Positions 50,095 to 58,672 are shown, numbered from the stretch's first letter. The stretch: 64,000 nt of DNA from an uncultured Lachnospiraceae bacterium (GCA_910577165.1 CAJTLX010000005.1:15268-79267); one strand, 5' to 3'. The notes: generated by a model from the sequence alone, not told the origin. Numbers and translations are program-made.

Positions 50095-51315
50095 ATGAAG
50101 GAGAAAGTAATTCTCGCATATTCGGGCGGGCTTGATACAACCGCGATCATCCCGTGGCTAAAGGAAAATTATGATTATGAAGTTGTCTGCTGCTGTATCG
50201 ATGTCGGACAGGGCAATGAACTTGACGGTCTGGAGGAGCGCGCAAAACTCTCCGGTGCATCGAAACTGTATATTGAACATATTACGGATGAATTTGTGGA
50301 TGAGTATGTACTTCCATGCGTAAAGGCGGGTGCAGTATATGAAAATAAATATTTGCTCGGCACATCAATGGCACGCCCGGTAATTGCAAAGAAACTTGTT
50401 GAAATTGCACGCAAGGAGGGAGCCAGTGCTATCTGCCACGGCGCGACCGGAAAGGGTAATGATCAGGTGCGCTTTGAACTTGGCATCAAGGCACTTGCCC
50501 CGGATCTAAAGATTATCGCCCCTTGGCGTTGCAATGATACTTGGAAGATGCAATCGAGAGAGGACGAGATCGCCTACTGCAAGGCGCACGGCATTGATCT
50601 TCCATTTGATGCGAGCCACAGCTACAGCCGTGACCGCAATCTCTGGCATATCAGTCATGAGGGACTTGAGTTAGAAGATCCGGCAAACGCACCGAATTAC
50701 GATCATCTCTTAGTACTTGGTGTATCCCCGGAAAAGGCCCCAGATCAGGGCGAGGTGATCTCTTTGACCTTTAAGGAGGGCGCGCCAGTCGCATTAAATG
50801 GCGAGGAGATGAAAGCTTCCGAGATTATTGCCAAACTCAATGAGATCGGCGGCAGGAACGGTATCGGCATTGTGGATATCGTAGAGAACCGTGTAGTTGG
50901 CATGAAATCTCGCGGTGTGTACGAAACACCGGGAGGAACAATCTTGATGGAAGCACACACACAGCTTGAGGAATTGATTCTTGACCGCGATACCTTGGCT
51001 TACAAAAAGGGCATTGGCGATAAATTTGCGGATGTGGTGTACGAGGGCAAATGGTTCACCCCATTGCGCGAGGCACTGCAGGCCTTTGTGGAATCCACAC
51101 AAAAATACGTGACTGGCGAGGTAAAAGTAAAGCTTTATAAGGGCAATATTATTAAGCAGGGAACAACTTCCCCATATTCTCTCTACAATGAGAGCATCGC
51201 ATCGTTTACCACCGGTGAACTCTACGACCACCACGACGCGGAAGGCTTTATCAATCTGTTCGGATTATCGCTTAAAGTGCGGGCAATGATGATGGAGGCA
51301 CAAAAAGAGAAGTAG
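50095..51315 (+). CDS. argG: Argininosuccinate synthase
   Basis: Condenses citrulline and aspartate with ATP to argininosuccinate. The 406 residues match the family. The N-terminal ATP motif AYSGGLDTTAIIPWL, CHGATGKGNDQVRFELG, and YSRDRNLWHISHEGLELEDP are diagnostic. It has its own promoter, an AAAGGAGG site and a strong terminator, so it is probably monocistronic. No argH or argF is seen nearby. The start ATG agrees with the family N-terminus KEKVILAYSGG. Confidence 0.97.
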   Translation: MKEKVILAYSGGLDTTAIIPWLKENYDYEVVCCCIDVGQGNELDGLEERAKLSGASKLYIEHITDEFVDEYVLPCVKAGAVYENKYLLGTSMARPVIAKKLVEIARKEGASAICHGATGKGNDQVRFELGIKALAPDLKIIAPWRCNDTWKMQSREDEIAYCKAHGIDLPFDASHSYSRDRNLWHISHEGLELEDPANAPNYDHLLVLGVSPEKAPDQGEVISLTFKEGAPVALNGEEMKASEIIAKLNEIGGRNGIGIVDIVENRVVGMKSRGVYETPGGTILMEAHTQLEELILDRDTLAYKKGIGDKFADVVYEGKWFTPLREALQAFVESTQKYVTGEVKVKLYKGNIIKQGTTSPYSLYNESIASFTTGELYDHHDAEGFINLFGLSLKVRAMMMEAQKEK

Positions 51316-51365
51316 GAAAAGGTTTTTAAGGGGTAGGAAACAAAAATGTAAAATTTTGTAAATTT

Positions 51366-51408
51366 GGTTGCCGTTTCGGAAGGTTAGGATGAAGCGGCAA
51401 CCTTTTTT
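51366..51408 (+). terminator. Terminator of argG
   Basis: GGTTGCCGTTTC (51366-51377) pairs with GAAGCGGCAACC (51391-51402), one G-U pair, followed by TTTTTT. Confidence 0.9.
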
Positions 51409-51455
51409 AAGAGATTATTTTGGGGCAAAATAAGGAGCTTACACGGATAGGATAA

Positions 51456-51671
51456 AAATACAATGCAGCTTATTTAACTTTATATGATTATCAGTTAATG
51501 TTCCATGGTTTTTTGCCGGTTTTCATCTCAAAGGAAGAGCGGCTGACCTATTATAATGCGCTGGAAGAATATGCGGTAAACCGAAATTTATTGCCATTTA
51601 TTGTGCTTATTTTCGAGTTGGATGAAAAGCAGTTAGATCTCTATCTGAAAATGGAAAAATTTTCTATATAA
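51456..51671 (+). pseudogene. Remnant of a Fic-like protein C-terminus
   Basis: The open stretch encodes about 71 residues including LYDYQLMFHGFLPVFISKEE, RLTYYNALEEY and LLPFIVLIFELDEKQLDLYL. This resembles the region after the catalytic loop of Fic-domain proteins (the LLMxxG-PPxxI and YYxALExY pattern). The HPFx(D/E)GNGR motif and everything before it are absent, and a stop codon precedes the stretch. A short relic of a lost gene is more likely than a functional small protein. The remainder of 51409-51868 holds hairpins only. Confidence 0.5.
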
Positions 51672-51682
51672 TATATAAAAGC

Positions 51683-51717
51683 AAAAGGGGCGGGAAGAGC
51701 AATTTTCCGCTCCTTTT
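51683..51717 (+). terminator. Terminator-like hairpin after the Fic-like remnant
   Basis: AAAAGGGGCGGGAA pairs with TTTTCCGCTCCTTTT through a G-U pair and ends in TTTT. A second small hairpin, GGCGATT with AATCGCC, follows at 51726-51742. Confidence 0.65.
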
Positions 51718-51868
51718 ATATAGATGGCGATTAAAAATCGCCGAATATATAGATAAAAATTTTGCTAATTTGATAAAAAATCATTGAAAAGTACACGGGG
51801 ATGCCGTAATATAGTTCGCATCAACACAAAATTTTTGCAGATAGAAAAGAAAGAATGAGGAATATTTT

Positions 51869-52504
51869 ATGTTTCAGCAGTTAATTTTAGCGTCCGCCTC
51901 CCCAAGACGGCGGGAAATCCTGGCGCAGGCGGGAATTCCTTTTACTGTGCAGGTGGCAAATTTTGATGAGGAGAAAATAAGGAAAGAACTTGCACAAAAC
52001 AATAAAAAAATAGAAAATATAGATTTTTCTGAACATTATGTCAAGGCTCTGGCACTGGGAAAGGCAAGCGCAGTTTTAGCGGAAAATGTGGATATTTTTA
52101 GGATTGTGGTATTGGGCGCGGACACGGTTGTTGTACATCGCGGGGAGATCTTAAATAAGCCTGTGGATCTTGCTGATGCAAGGGGGATGCTTTTGCGCTT
52201 ACAGGGCGATGTTCACACGGTCTATACTGGTGTGGCACTGTGTTATCGGAGGGAGGACTCGGATAATTCCCTTATTTTTTCAAATTTTGCCGTGCGCACT
52301 GAAGTTGTTTTCTATCCGATGAATCAGGAGGAAATCGAGGAGTATCTGAACTGTGGTGAGTATATGGACAAGGCGGGAGCCTATGCAATCCAGGGAAAGA
52401 TGGCAGCTTATATCAAAGAGATTCACGGGGATTATTACAATGTGGTCGGGCTTCCCCTGTCGGCAATTGTGCAGGAATTAAAAAGATTGCGAGAAAATGT
52501 ATAA
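51869..52504 (+). CDS. maf: Maf-family nucleoside triphosphate pyrophosphatase
   Basis: Hydrolyses non-canonical or modified nucleoside triphosphates to monophosphates; 211 residues. The signature LILASASPRRREILAQAGIP is at the start, LGADTVVVHRGEILNKPVD in the middle, and GEYMDKAGAYAIQGKMAAYI near the end, as in Maf proteins. It appears to stand alone between a remnant and the arg genes. The start is preceded by a weak GAATGAGGA site. An insertion around residues 45-70 is slightly longer than in typical members. Confidence 0.92.
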   Translation: MFQQLILASASPRRREILAQAGIPFTVQVANFDEEKIRKELAQNNKKIENIDFSEHYVKALALGKASAVLAENVDIFRIVVLGADTVVVHRGEILNKPVDLADARGMLLRLQGDVHTVYTGVALCYRREDSDNSLIFSNFAVRTEVVFYPMNQEEIEEYLNCGEYMDKAGAYAIQGKMAAYIKEIHGDYYNVVGLPLSAIVQELKRLRENV

Positions 52505-52665
52505 ATATTCTTTATAATGTATAAAAATAGATCGGGTATTGCGGGGAAGGACAGAGCTTTTAACAAAGTTTTTCTCCGCTATAAAGGGTAAAGAAAAACA
52601 TGGAAAAATTTATATCTGGCAAAAAATAAACCTGCGCCTACCGGGAAAATTGTGCAAAATTTTGC

Positions 52666-52694
52666 TTGCATAATATACAAAGTAGATGTATAAT
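52666..52694 (+). promoter_or_regulatory. Promoter of argC
   Basis: TTGCAT (52666-52671), a 17-base spacer and TATAAT (52689-52694). The -10 lies within TGTATAATTATAAACA, a near-palindrome that could be an arginine-repressor-type box; this is a weak inference. The rest of the 316-base gap 52505-52820 shows no gene or palindromic leader element. Confidence 0.65.
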
Positions 52695-52820
52695 TATAAA
52701 CACTTGGCAAAAAATTACCAGGGAAGTAGAGTGGGAGAATAAAGATTATGTGTATTTGAGTGGAAAATATTCCTAAAAATAACACAAAAATGCCGATAAG
52801 CAGCAGAAAGGGAAGAGGAT

Positions 52821-53861
52821 ATGGTAAAGGCAGGAATTATCGGGTCAACGGGATATGCGGGGCAGGAGCTAGTAAGACTTTTATTGCAGCACCCGGAGGC
52901 GGAGATTGTCTGGTATGGTTCGAAAAGCTATATAGACAAAAGATACGATGAAGTTTTCGGAAATATGTTTGAGATTGTAGATGCAAGATGTATGGATGAT
53001 AATATGGAGAAGTTAGCAGAAAAAGCGGACGTGATTTTTACGGCAACTCCGCAGGGATTGTGCGCATCGCTTGTAAATGAAGAGATATTGTCGAAGGTGA
53101 AAATTATCGATCTCTCAGCGGATTTCCGTATTAAAGATGTTTCGGTATATGAACAATGGTATGGGATTAAGCACACGAGTCCGCAGTTTATCGGCGAGGC
53201 GGTTTACGGATTGTGTGAGATTAATAGGGAACAGATAAAATCAGCAAGGCTTTTAGCAAATCCGGGCTGTTATACCACCTGTTCTATCTTAACAATCTAT
53301 CCGCTGGTAAAAGAGGGGCTAATTGATCCGGACACGATTATTATTGATGCAAAATCTGGTACTTCCGGTGCAGGACGCTCGGCAAAAGTGCAAAATCTTT
53401 ATTGTGAGGTCAATGAAAATATTAAAGCTTACGGGGTTGCAAGCCATCGCCATACGCCGGAGATTGAGGAGCAATTAGGCTACGCGGCAGGAAAGCCATT
53501 AGTATTAAATTTTACACCGCATCTGGTTCCGATGAATCGTGGAATTTTGGTGACTGCCTATGCTTCGCTGGTTAAGGAGGTGACGGATAAGGAAATTCGC
53601 TCCGCCTATGAAAAGTACTATAAGGCGGAAAGATTTGTCCGTGTGCTTGATCCTGGGGTTTGCCCGGAAACACGATTTGTGGAGGGCAGCAATTATGTGG
53701 ATGTGAATTTTAAGACGGATCCTCGCACAGGACGTGTGATTATGATGGGGACAACGGATAATCTGGTAAAGGGTGCGGCTGGTCAGGCAGTACAGAATAT
53801 GAATTTGATGTTTGGTCTTCCGGAGGAGATGGGACTTTTGCTTGTGCCGGTATTTCCGTAA
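52821..53861 (+). CDS. argC: N-acetyl-gamma-glutamyl-phosphate reductase
   Basis: NADPH-dependent reduction of N-acetylglutamyl phosphate to the semialdehyde, third step of the acetylated ornithine pathway. The 346 residues have GIIGSTGYAGQELVRLLLQH (Rossmann), the catalytic Cys150 in LLANPGCYTTC, and the conserved NFTPHLVPMNRGIL. The start ATG at 52821 follows GGGAAGAGG. The usual argC-argJ-argB-argD order is kept, but two unrelated small genes are inserted between argC and argJ. Unlike the later arg genes, argC has no palindromic leader element. Confidence 0.96.
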   Translation: MVKAGIIGSTGYAGQELVRLLLQHPEAEIVWYGSKSYIDKRYDEVFGNMFEIVDARCMDDNMEKLAEKADVIFTATPQGLCASLVNEEILSKVKIIDLSADFRIKDVSVYEQWYGIKHTSPQFIGEAVYGLCEINREQIKSARLLANPGCYTTCSILTIYPLVKEGLIDPDTIIIDAKSGTSGAGRSAKVQNLYCEVNENIKAYGVASHRHTPEIEEQLGYAAGKPLVLNFTPHLVPMNRGILVTAYASLVKEVTDKEIRSAYEKYYKAERFVRVLDPGVCPETRFVEGSNYVDVNFKTDPRTGRVIMMGTTDNLVKGAAGQAVQNMNLMFGLPEEMGLLLVPVFP

Positions 53862-53887
53862 GACATAAGAAAGATGCAGAACTTAAA

Positions 53888-54199
53888 ATGGAAAAGAAAA
53901 ATGAATTAAAACCCATTGACTTCACCACAGTAACCGCTTGCGGCGAATGCTGTACTGGCTGTACTAAAAAGATTAATGGAATGTGCAGGGGCTGTATTGA
54001 AGCGGATGGTTATGTTCCAGAGTGGGCGGGTTCCGGGCGATGTAAAATACATGAATGTGCAAGGAATCATTATGTGCAATTTTGTGGTATATGCGATGAA
54101 TTCCCCTGTGAGAAATTGCCCTTGATTGTATGCTGGAACCCGAATATTATAGAACATTTATATAATCTTGCAGCACAGTATCATAAGCAAACAGATTAG
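53888..54199 (+). CDS. DUF3795 cysteine-rich small protein
   Basis: A 103-residue protein with 11 Cys residues, arranged as ACGECCTGCTKK, MCRGCIEAD, CKIHECAR and FCGICDEFPCEKL, as in DUF3795 proteins, which are predicted to bind zinc or a metal cluster. No function is assigned to the family. It follows argC by 26 bases. A GATGCAGAACTTAAAATG sequence just upstream resembles the tail of the palindromic elements. Its place between argC and argJ is probably an insertion. Confidence 0.85.
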   Translation: MEKKNELKPIDFTTVTACGECCTGCTKKINGMCRGCIEADGYVPEWAGSGRCKIHECARNHYVQFCGICDEFPCEKLPLIVCWNPNIIEHLYNLAAQYHKQTD

Positions 54200-54314
54200 A
54201 CCAGTCGATAAATTATAATTAATATCGGCTGTCTGTAAAAGTGGAGAATTATCGATAAAAAATTGACTATTCACAAAAGAAATAATTATGATAAATGAAA
54301 AAAAGGAAAGTAAA

Positions 54315-54773
54315 ATGAGGGAAAATATGGAAATACGTGTAATGACAATTGAGGATTATCCCAAGGTATACGCGCTGTGGATGAGTATTCATGGTTTTGG
54401 AATTCGCAGCGTGGATGATTCCCGTGCGGGTGTGGAAAAATTTTTAAAGCGTAATCCTACGACCAGTGTGGTAGCGGTGGAAGATAACCGGATAATTGGC
54501 GCGATCCTGTGTGGGCATGATGGGAGGAGAGGATATTTTTATCATGTCTGTGTGGCGGAGGATAAAAGGCAAAGGGGGATCGGCAAACAGATGGCAACCT
54601 TTGCTATGCGTGCATTGAAAGAAGAGGGGATCAATAAAGTATCCCTGATTGCATTTAAATCAAATATAGTGGGGAACCATTTCTGGCGCAGCGTTGGCTG
54701 GACATACCGCGATGATTTGAATTATTATGATTTTACGCTCAATGAAGCAAATATCACAAAATTTAATCAATAA
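54315..54773 (+). CDS. GNAT-family N-acetyltransferase
   Basis: A 152-residue acetyl-CoA-dependent transferase. The GNAT core is clear: VVAVEDNRIIGAILCGHDG (strand 4), YHVCVAEDKRQRGIGKQMAT (acetyl-CoA loop QRGIGK) and FWRSVGWTYRDD (C-terminal motif). ATG 54315 follows AAGGAAAG; 54288 and 54330 are alternatives. Its arg-cluster position raises N-acetylglutamate synthesis, but its sequence looks like a generic GNAT and the argJ product can supply that step, so the substrate is left open. Confidence 0.85.
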   Translation: MRENMEIRVMTIEDYPKVYALWMSIHGFGIRSVDDSRAGVEKFLKRNPTTSVVAVEDNRIIGAILCGHDGRRGYFYHVCVAEDKRQRGIGKQMATFAMRALKEEGINKVSLIAFKSNIVGNHFWRSVGWTYRDDLNYYDFTLNEANITKFNQ

Positions 54774-54905
54774 AACTAAAAAACAGCAGATTTCCGGAAC
54801 AGTGCCAGAAGGAATTTTTGGAGCGAAGCGAATAAAATTCCTTCTAGGGAGGTGGTACTGTGAAGGAAATCTGCGGAACTAAAAATAAAAACTAAAAATA
54901 AGGAG
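54771..54905 (+). repeat. Palindromic leader element upstream of argJ
   Basis: Three nested stems: outer GCAGATTTCC (54786-54795) with GGAAATCTGC (54865-54874), middle ACAGTGCC (54799-54806) with GGTACTGT (54854-54861), and inner AGAAGGAATTTT (54807-54818) with AAAATTCCTTCT (54834-54845), around a GAGCGAAGCG loop. The tail carries two AACTAAAAATAA-like units ending at the AAGGAG ribosome binding site. It belongs to the same family as 1-66, 56152-56321 and 57270-57408. Confidence 0.9.
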
Positions 54906-54911
54906 ATCGAT

Positions 54912-56135
54912 ATGGAAATTATTACAGGTGGCGTAACGGCCGCACAGGGGTTTCTTGCAGCGTGTACCGCTGCGGGAATCAAATATCAAAACCGGGTGGA
55001 TATGGCGATGGTCTATAGCAGAGTGCCATGCAAATGTGCGGGAACTTTCACCAGTAATGTTGTAAAAGCCGCGCCCGTTCTCTGGGATCGGGATATCGTG
55101 GAAAAATCAGCATTTGCCCAGGCGATTGTTGTTAATGCGGGAATTGCTAATGCCTGCACCGGAGCGGAGGGGCTTTCCTACTGCGCCAAGACAGCAGAGG
55201 CAGCGGGGGGATGTCTTAATATTCCCGCAGATGCAGTTTTTGTGGCATCGACGGGAGTAATTGGAAAGCAGCTTCCTATTGAGCGGATTATTGCTGGAAC
55301 AAAGGCAATGGTACCGCAGCTTTCCGAAAGTCTGGAGGCAGGTACTTCAGCCTCAAAAGCGATTATGACAACGGATACCATAAACAAAGAGATTGCGGTG
55401 ACTTTTATGGTGGGAGGCAAAAAGGTAACACTCGGCGGTATGACTAAAGGTTCGGGCATGATTCATCCAAATATGTGTACAATGCTTGCCTTTCTTACCA
55501 CAGATCTTGCCATCAGTAAAGAACTTTTACAGGAGGCACTCTCTGAGGATATCAAGGATACTTACAATATGATCTCGGTGGATGGGGATACCTCGACAAA
55601 TGATACTGTGCTGCTTTTGGCAAACGGTCTTGCAGGAAATCCGGAAATTACTGAAAAAAATGCAGACTATGAGGAATTCAAGAAGGCACTGCGCACAGTA
55701 AATGAATTTTTGGCAAAACGTATGGCGGGCGATGGTGAGGGAGCAACAAAGCTTTTTGAGGTAAGAGTAGTCCATGCGAAGGAAAAGGCGCAGGCGGTAA
55801 CACTTGCAAAATCAGTTGCGTGTTCGAGTCTGGTAAAGGCAATGGTATACGGGAATGATGCAAACTGGGGCAGGGTTCTGTGTGCGATGGGGTATTCCGG
55901 CGTATCATTCGAACCGGAGAAAGTAGATCTTTTTATTGAGTCGGAATTGGGGAAACTTCAGCTTGTTGCAAATGGTATGGCAACAGACTACTTGGAAGAA
56001 TTGGCAACAAAGATTTTTTCTGCAAAGGAAGTCACAGCAATTGCAGACATAAAACAGGGAAATGCATCGGCAACCGCATGGGGGTGTGATTTGACCTATG
56101 ATTATGTAAAAATCAATGCGGATTATCGATCATAA
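54912..56135 (+). CDS. argJ: Bifunctional ornithine acetyltransferase/N-acetylglutamate synthase
   Basis: Transfers acetyl from N-acetylornithine to glutamate and can make N-acetylglutamate, recycling the acetyl group. The 407-residue precursor self-cleaves before a conserved Thr; here Thr190 in KGSGMIHPNMCTMLAF. GGVTAAQGF at the start and MVYGNDANWGRVLCAMGYSG are typical. The Cys before the Thr replaces the more common Ala. Its ribosome binding site is the end of the palindromic element. Presence of argJ explains the lack of argE; activity on glutamate alone cannot be judged from sequence. Confidence 0.95.
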   Translation: MEIITGGVTAAQGFLAACTAAGIKYQNRVDMAMVYSRVPCKCAGTFTSNVVKAAPVLWDRDIVEKSAFAQAIVVNAGIANACTGAEGLSYCAKTAEAAGGCLNIPADAVFVASTGVIGKQLPIERIIAGTKAMVPQLSESLEAGTSASKAIMTTDTINKEIAVTFMVGGKKVTLGGMTKGSGMIHPNMCTMLAFLTTDLAISKELLQEALSEDIKDTYNMISVDGDTSTNDTVLLLANGLAGNPEITEKNADYEEFKKALRTVNEFLAKRMAGDGEGATKLFEVRVVHAKEKAQAVTLAKSVACSSLVKAMVYGNDANWGRVLCAMGYSGVSFEPEKVDLFIESELGKLQLVANGMATDYLEELATKIFSAKEVTAIADIKQGNASATAWGCDLTYDYVKINADYRS

Positions 56136-56151
56136 AAAGTAGCATATTTAG

Positions 56152-56321
56152 AGAATCTGCGGAACTAGAAATAAAAACTAAAAAACAGCAGACTCCCGAA
56201 ACAGTGCCGGAAGGAATTTTAAGAGCGAAGCGAATAAAATTCCTTCCAGGAAAAGGGCACTGTGCAGGGAATCTGCGGAACTAAAAATAAGAACTAGAAA
56301 TAAAAACTAAAAATAGGAGCT
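56152..56321 (+). repeat. Palindromic leader element upstream of argB, with extra tail units
   Basis: Outer GCAGACTCCC (56188-56197) with GGGAATCTGC (56267-56276), one mismatch; middle ACAGTGCC (56201-56208) with GGCACTGT (56256-56263); inner GGAAGGAATTTT (56209-56220) with AAAATTCCTTCC (56236-56247). The tail has three AACTA-AAATAA-like units. A tail-like AATCTGCGGAACTAGAAATA also precedes the hairpin (from 56154), as if an earlier copy had been partly replaced or duplicated. Confidence 0.9.
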
Positions 56322-56329
56322 AAAAAATC

Positions 56330-57247
56330 ATGGAAAAAGGAATGGAACAGACAATCGCAAAGGCGCAGACGCTTATAGAGGCACTGCCTTATATTCAAAA
56401 ATTCAGCAATAAAAAAGTAGTGGTAAAATATGGTGGAAGTGCAATGCTTGATCCAGAGTTAGAGATGAGTGTAATTAAGGATGTAGCACTGCTAAAGCTA
56501 GTCGGTATGCAACCGATTATCGTCCATGGCGGCGGAAAGGAAATTACGAAGTGGGTCGGACTTTTGGGGCATGAAGCCAGATTTATCGAGGGGCTTCGCG
56601 TAACTGACGAGGTAACAATGGAAGTTGCGGAGATGGTACTTAGCAAGGTGAACAAAAACCTTGTGCAGATGCTAGAGCAGCTCGGTGTAAAGGCAGCGGG
56701 AATCTGTGGCAAGGACGGCAAAACACTCCTAGTAGAGAAAAAGACGGCAAGCGGACAGGATATCGGCTATGTCGGTAATGTAACACATGTTACAACGGAT
56801 CTGATTGACACACTGATTGCAAACGATTATATCCCTGTAATTGCACCGATCGGATTGGGTGAGGAGGATTCTCATGCTTACAATATCAATGCGGATGATG
56901 CGGCATGTGCAATTGCGTGCGCGGTCGGCGCGGAAAAACTTGCATTTTTGACGGATATTGAGGGAGTATACCGCGATCCGGCAGATAAATCTTCGCTGAT
57001 TTCTGTGCTGACACTTCCTGCGGCGGACAAGCTGATCGGGGAGGGATTTATTGGCGGCGGTATGCTTCCAAAACTGAAAAATTGTATTGACGCAGTAAAA
57101 AATGGCGTTTCCCGTGTGCATATCCTGGATGGCAGACTGGAACATTGCCTGCTCCTTGAATTCTTTACCAACAAGGGAATTGGAACAGCAATTATCAATG
57201 ATGAATCCATTCTGTATGATAATGAAACTGGCACAACAATAAATTAA
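56330..57247 (+). CDS. argB: Acetylglutamate kinase
   Basis: Phosphorylates N-acetylglutamate, the second step of ornithine synthesis. The 305 residues fit the arginine-sensitive type, with an N-terminal helix (TIAKAQTLIEALPYIQKFSN) before VVVKYGGSAM; such an N-helix is associated with hexameric, arginine-inhibited enzymes. PIIVHGGGKEIT, FIEGLRVTDEVTMEVAEMVL and AEKLAFLTDIEGVYRDP are conserved. The argJ-argB gap is filled by a palindromic element. Feedback inhibition by arginine is inferred from the N-helix. Confidence 0.95.
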   Translation: MEKGMEQTIAKAQTLIEALPYIQKFSNKKVVVKYGGSAMLDPELEMSVIKDVALLKLVGMQPIIVHGGGKEITKWVGLLGHEARFIEGLRVTDEVTMEVAEMVLSKVNKNLVQMLEQLGVKAAGICGKDGKTLLVEKKTASGQDIGYVGNVTHVTTDLIDTLIANDYIPVIAPIGLGEEDSHAYNINADDAACAIACAVGAEKLAFLTDIEGVYRDPADKSSLISVLTLPAADKLIGEGFIGGGMLPKLKNCIDAVKNGVSRVHILDGRLEHCLLLEFFTNKGIGTAIINDESILYDNETGTTIN

Positions 57248-57269
57248 TATATTATTCAGAAAATATGCA

Positions 57270-57408
57270 AAACCGACAAACTTAAAACAGCATATTCCCG
57301 GACAACGCCCGGAAGAGGTTTATGGAGCAAAGTGGAAGGAGTCTCTTCCACGATAAAGAGGTGTTGGAAGGGAATATGCAGAACTATAAATAAACATTAT
57401 AAATAGGA
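57270..57408 (+). repeat. Palindromic leader element upstream of argD, diverged copy
   Basis: Outer GCATATTCCC (57290-57299) with GGGAATATGC (57370-57379), middle CAACGCC (57303-57309) with GGTGTTG (57360-57366, one G-U pair), inner GGAAGAG (57311-57317) with CTCTTCC (57343-57349). Stem sequences differ from the other copies, but pairing is kept on both sides. The tail has two ACTATAAATAA-like units before AGGAGG. Confidence 0.85.
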
Positions 57409-57415
57409 GGTCAGG

Positions 57416-58606
57416 ATGGATTCAAAACAGTGGAGCGAGGCGGCGGATCAGGTATTGATGCATACTTATGGACGTTTCCCAGTTGTACTTGAGCGCGGCG
57501 AAGGCGTGTACCTGTACGATCTGGACGGAAAAAAATATCTGGATTTTGGCGCGGGCATTGCCGTTTTCGCGCTCGGTTACAATAATAAGGAATATAATGA
57601 TGCATTAAAGATGCAGATTGATAAACTTCTTCATACTTCAAATTATTTTTATAATGTTCCAGCGATCAGAGCGTGTGAGAAAATTACGCAGATGACCGGG
57701 CTTGACCGTGTGTTTTTGACCAACAGCGGCACGGAGGCAGTGGAAGGTGCGATTAAGCTGGCGCGCAAATCGTATTATTTGAAACATGGGACAGCGGACG
57801 GCGAGATTATCGCGATGAATCATTCATTTCACGGAAGAAGCATGGGAGCACTTTCTGTAACGGGCACGCAAAAATATCGCGAACCATTCGGCACTCTTTC
57901 CGGTATTGTGTTTGCCGATTACAATAATTATGAGGATGTCGCGTCGAAGATAACAGAAAAAACCTGTGCAATTATTATGGAAACGGTACAGGGAGAAGGC
58001 GGACTTTATCCTGCCAGTCCGGAATTTCTAAAAAAGGTGCGCACGCTTTGTGATGAGAAAGAGATCTTGTTAATTTTAGATGAAATTCAGTGCGGTATGG
58101 GACGAACTGGCACGATGATGGCCTATGAGCAATACGGGATAGAGCCAGATGTGGTAACGCTTGCCAAGGCTCTTGGCTGTGGGGTGCCGGTGGGAGCTTT
58201 TGCAGCGAAGGAAGATGTGGCAAAAGCTCTTGTGCCGGGGGATCACGGCAGCACCTACGGCGGCAATCCATTTGCTGCTGCGGCAATCTGCAAGGTTTTC
58301 GAACTCTTTGAAAAATATCAGGTTCTTGAAAATGTGCGCCAAGTATCGGCGTATCTGGAAGAAAAACTGGATATGCTGGCAAAAAAATATCAATGCGTAA
58401 AAGAGCGTCGGGGCAGGGGACTGATGCAGGGGCTTGAGTTTGATCGCCCAGTAAAGGAAATAATTAAAAAATCAATGAATGCAGGATTAATTACTTTTTC
58501 GGCGGGGGAGAGGATTATCCGTTTTGTGCCACCGCTCGTAATAAAAAAAGAACATATCGATGAGATGATGGGAATTTTAGAGTCGGTGATCGCAGCGGAA
58601 AATTAG
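57416..58606 (+). CDS. argD: Acetylornithine aminotransferase
   Basis: PLP enzyme that makes N-acetylornithine from the semialdehyde with glutamate as donor; 396 residues. Typical segments are FPVVLERGEGVYLYDLDGKK, FLTNSGTEAVEGAIKLARK, MNHSFHGRSMGALSVTGTQK, ILDEIQCGMGRTG and TLAKALGCGVPVGA with the PLP Lys251. The ATG follows AGGAGGTCAGG, right after the palindromic leader. It ends the arg gene group in the window; argF and argH must be elsewhere. Confidence 0.96.
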   Translation: MDSKQWSEAADQVLMHTYGRFPVVLERGEGVYLYDLDGKKYLDFGAGIAVFALGYNNKEYNDALKMQIDKLLHTSNYFYNVPAIRACEKITQMTGLDRVFLTNSGTEAVEGAIKLARKSYYLKHGTADGEIIAMNHSFHGRSMGALSVTGTQKYREPFGTLSGIVFADYNNYEDVASKITEKTCAIIMETVQGEGGLYPASPEFLKKVRTLCDEKEILLILDEIQCGMGRTGTMMAYEQYGIEPDVVTLAKALGCGVPVGAFAAKEDVAKALVPGDHGSTYGGNPFAAAAICKVFELFEKYQVLENVRQVSAYLEEKLDMLAKKYQCVKERRGRGLMQGLEFDRPVKEIIKKSMNAGLITFSAGERIIRFVPPLVIKKEHIDEMMGILESVIAAEN

Positions 58607-58672
58607 TTTATGAGCGACCGATGAACTAAAATGATTGGCGGACAGAGATAAAAATTATAAAATGAAGATTTT

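Noticed and set aside
54315..54773. GNAT protein as the N-acetylglutamate synthase argA
   Set aside because: The sequence looks like a general GNAT with no argA-specific features, and argJ can supply acetylglutamate, so the specific name is not supported.
54846..54880. T-box-like GGTGGTACTGTG sequence in the argJ leader
   Set aside because: It resembles the T-box GGTGGNACCGCG element, but the other copies of the same palindrome (1-66, 56152-56321, 57270-57408) do not keep it. No specifier stem or terminator/antiterminator pair is visible. The match is explained by the palindrome's middle stem.
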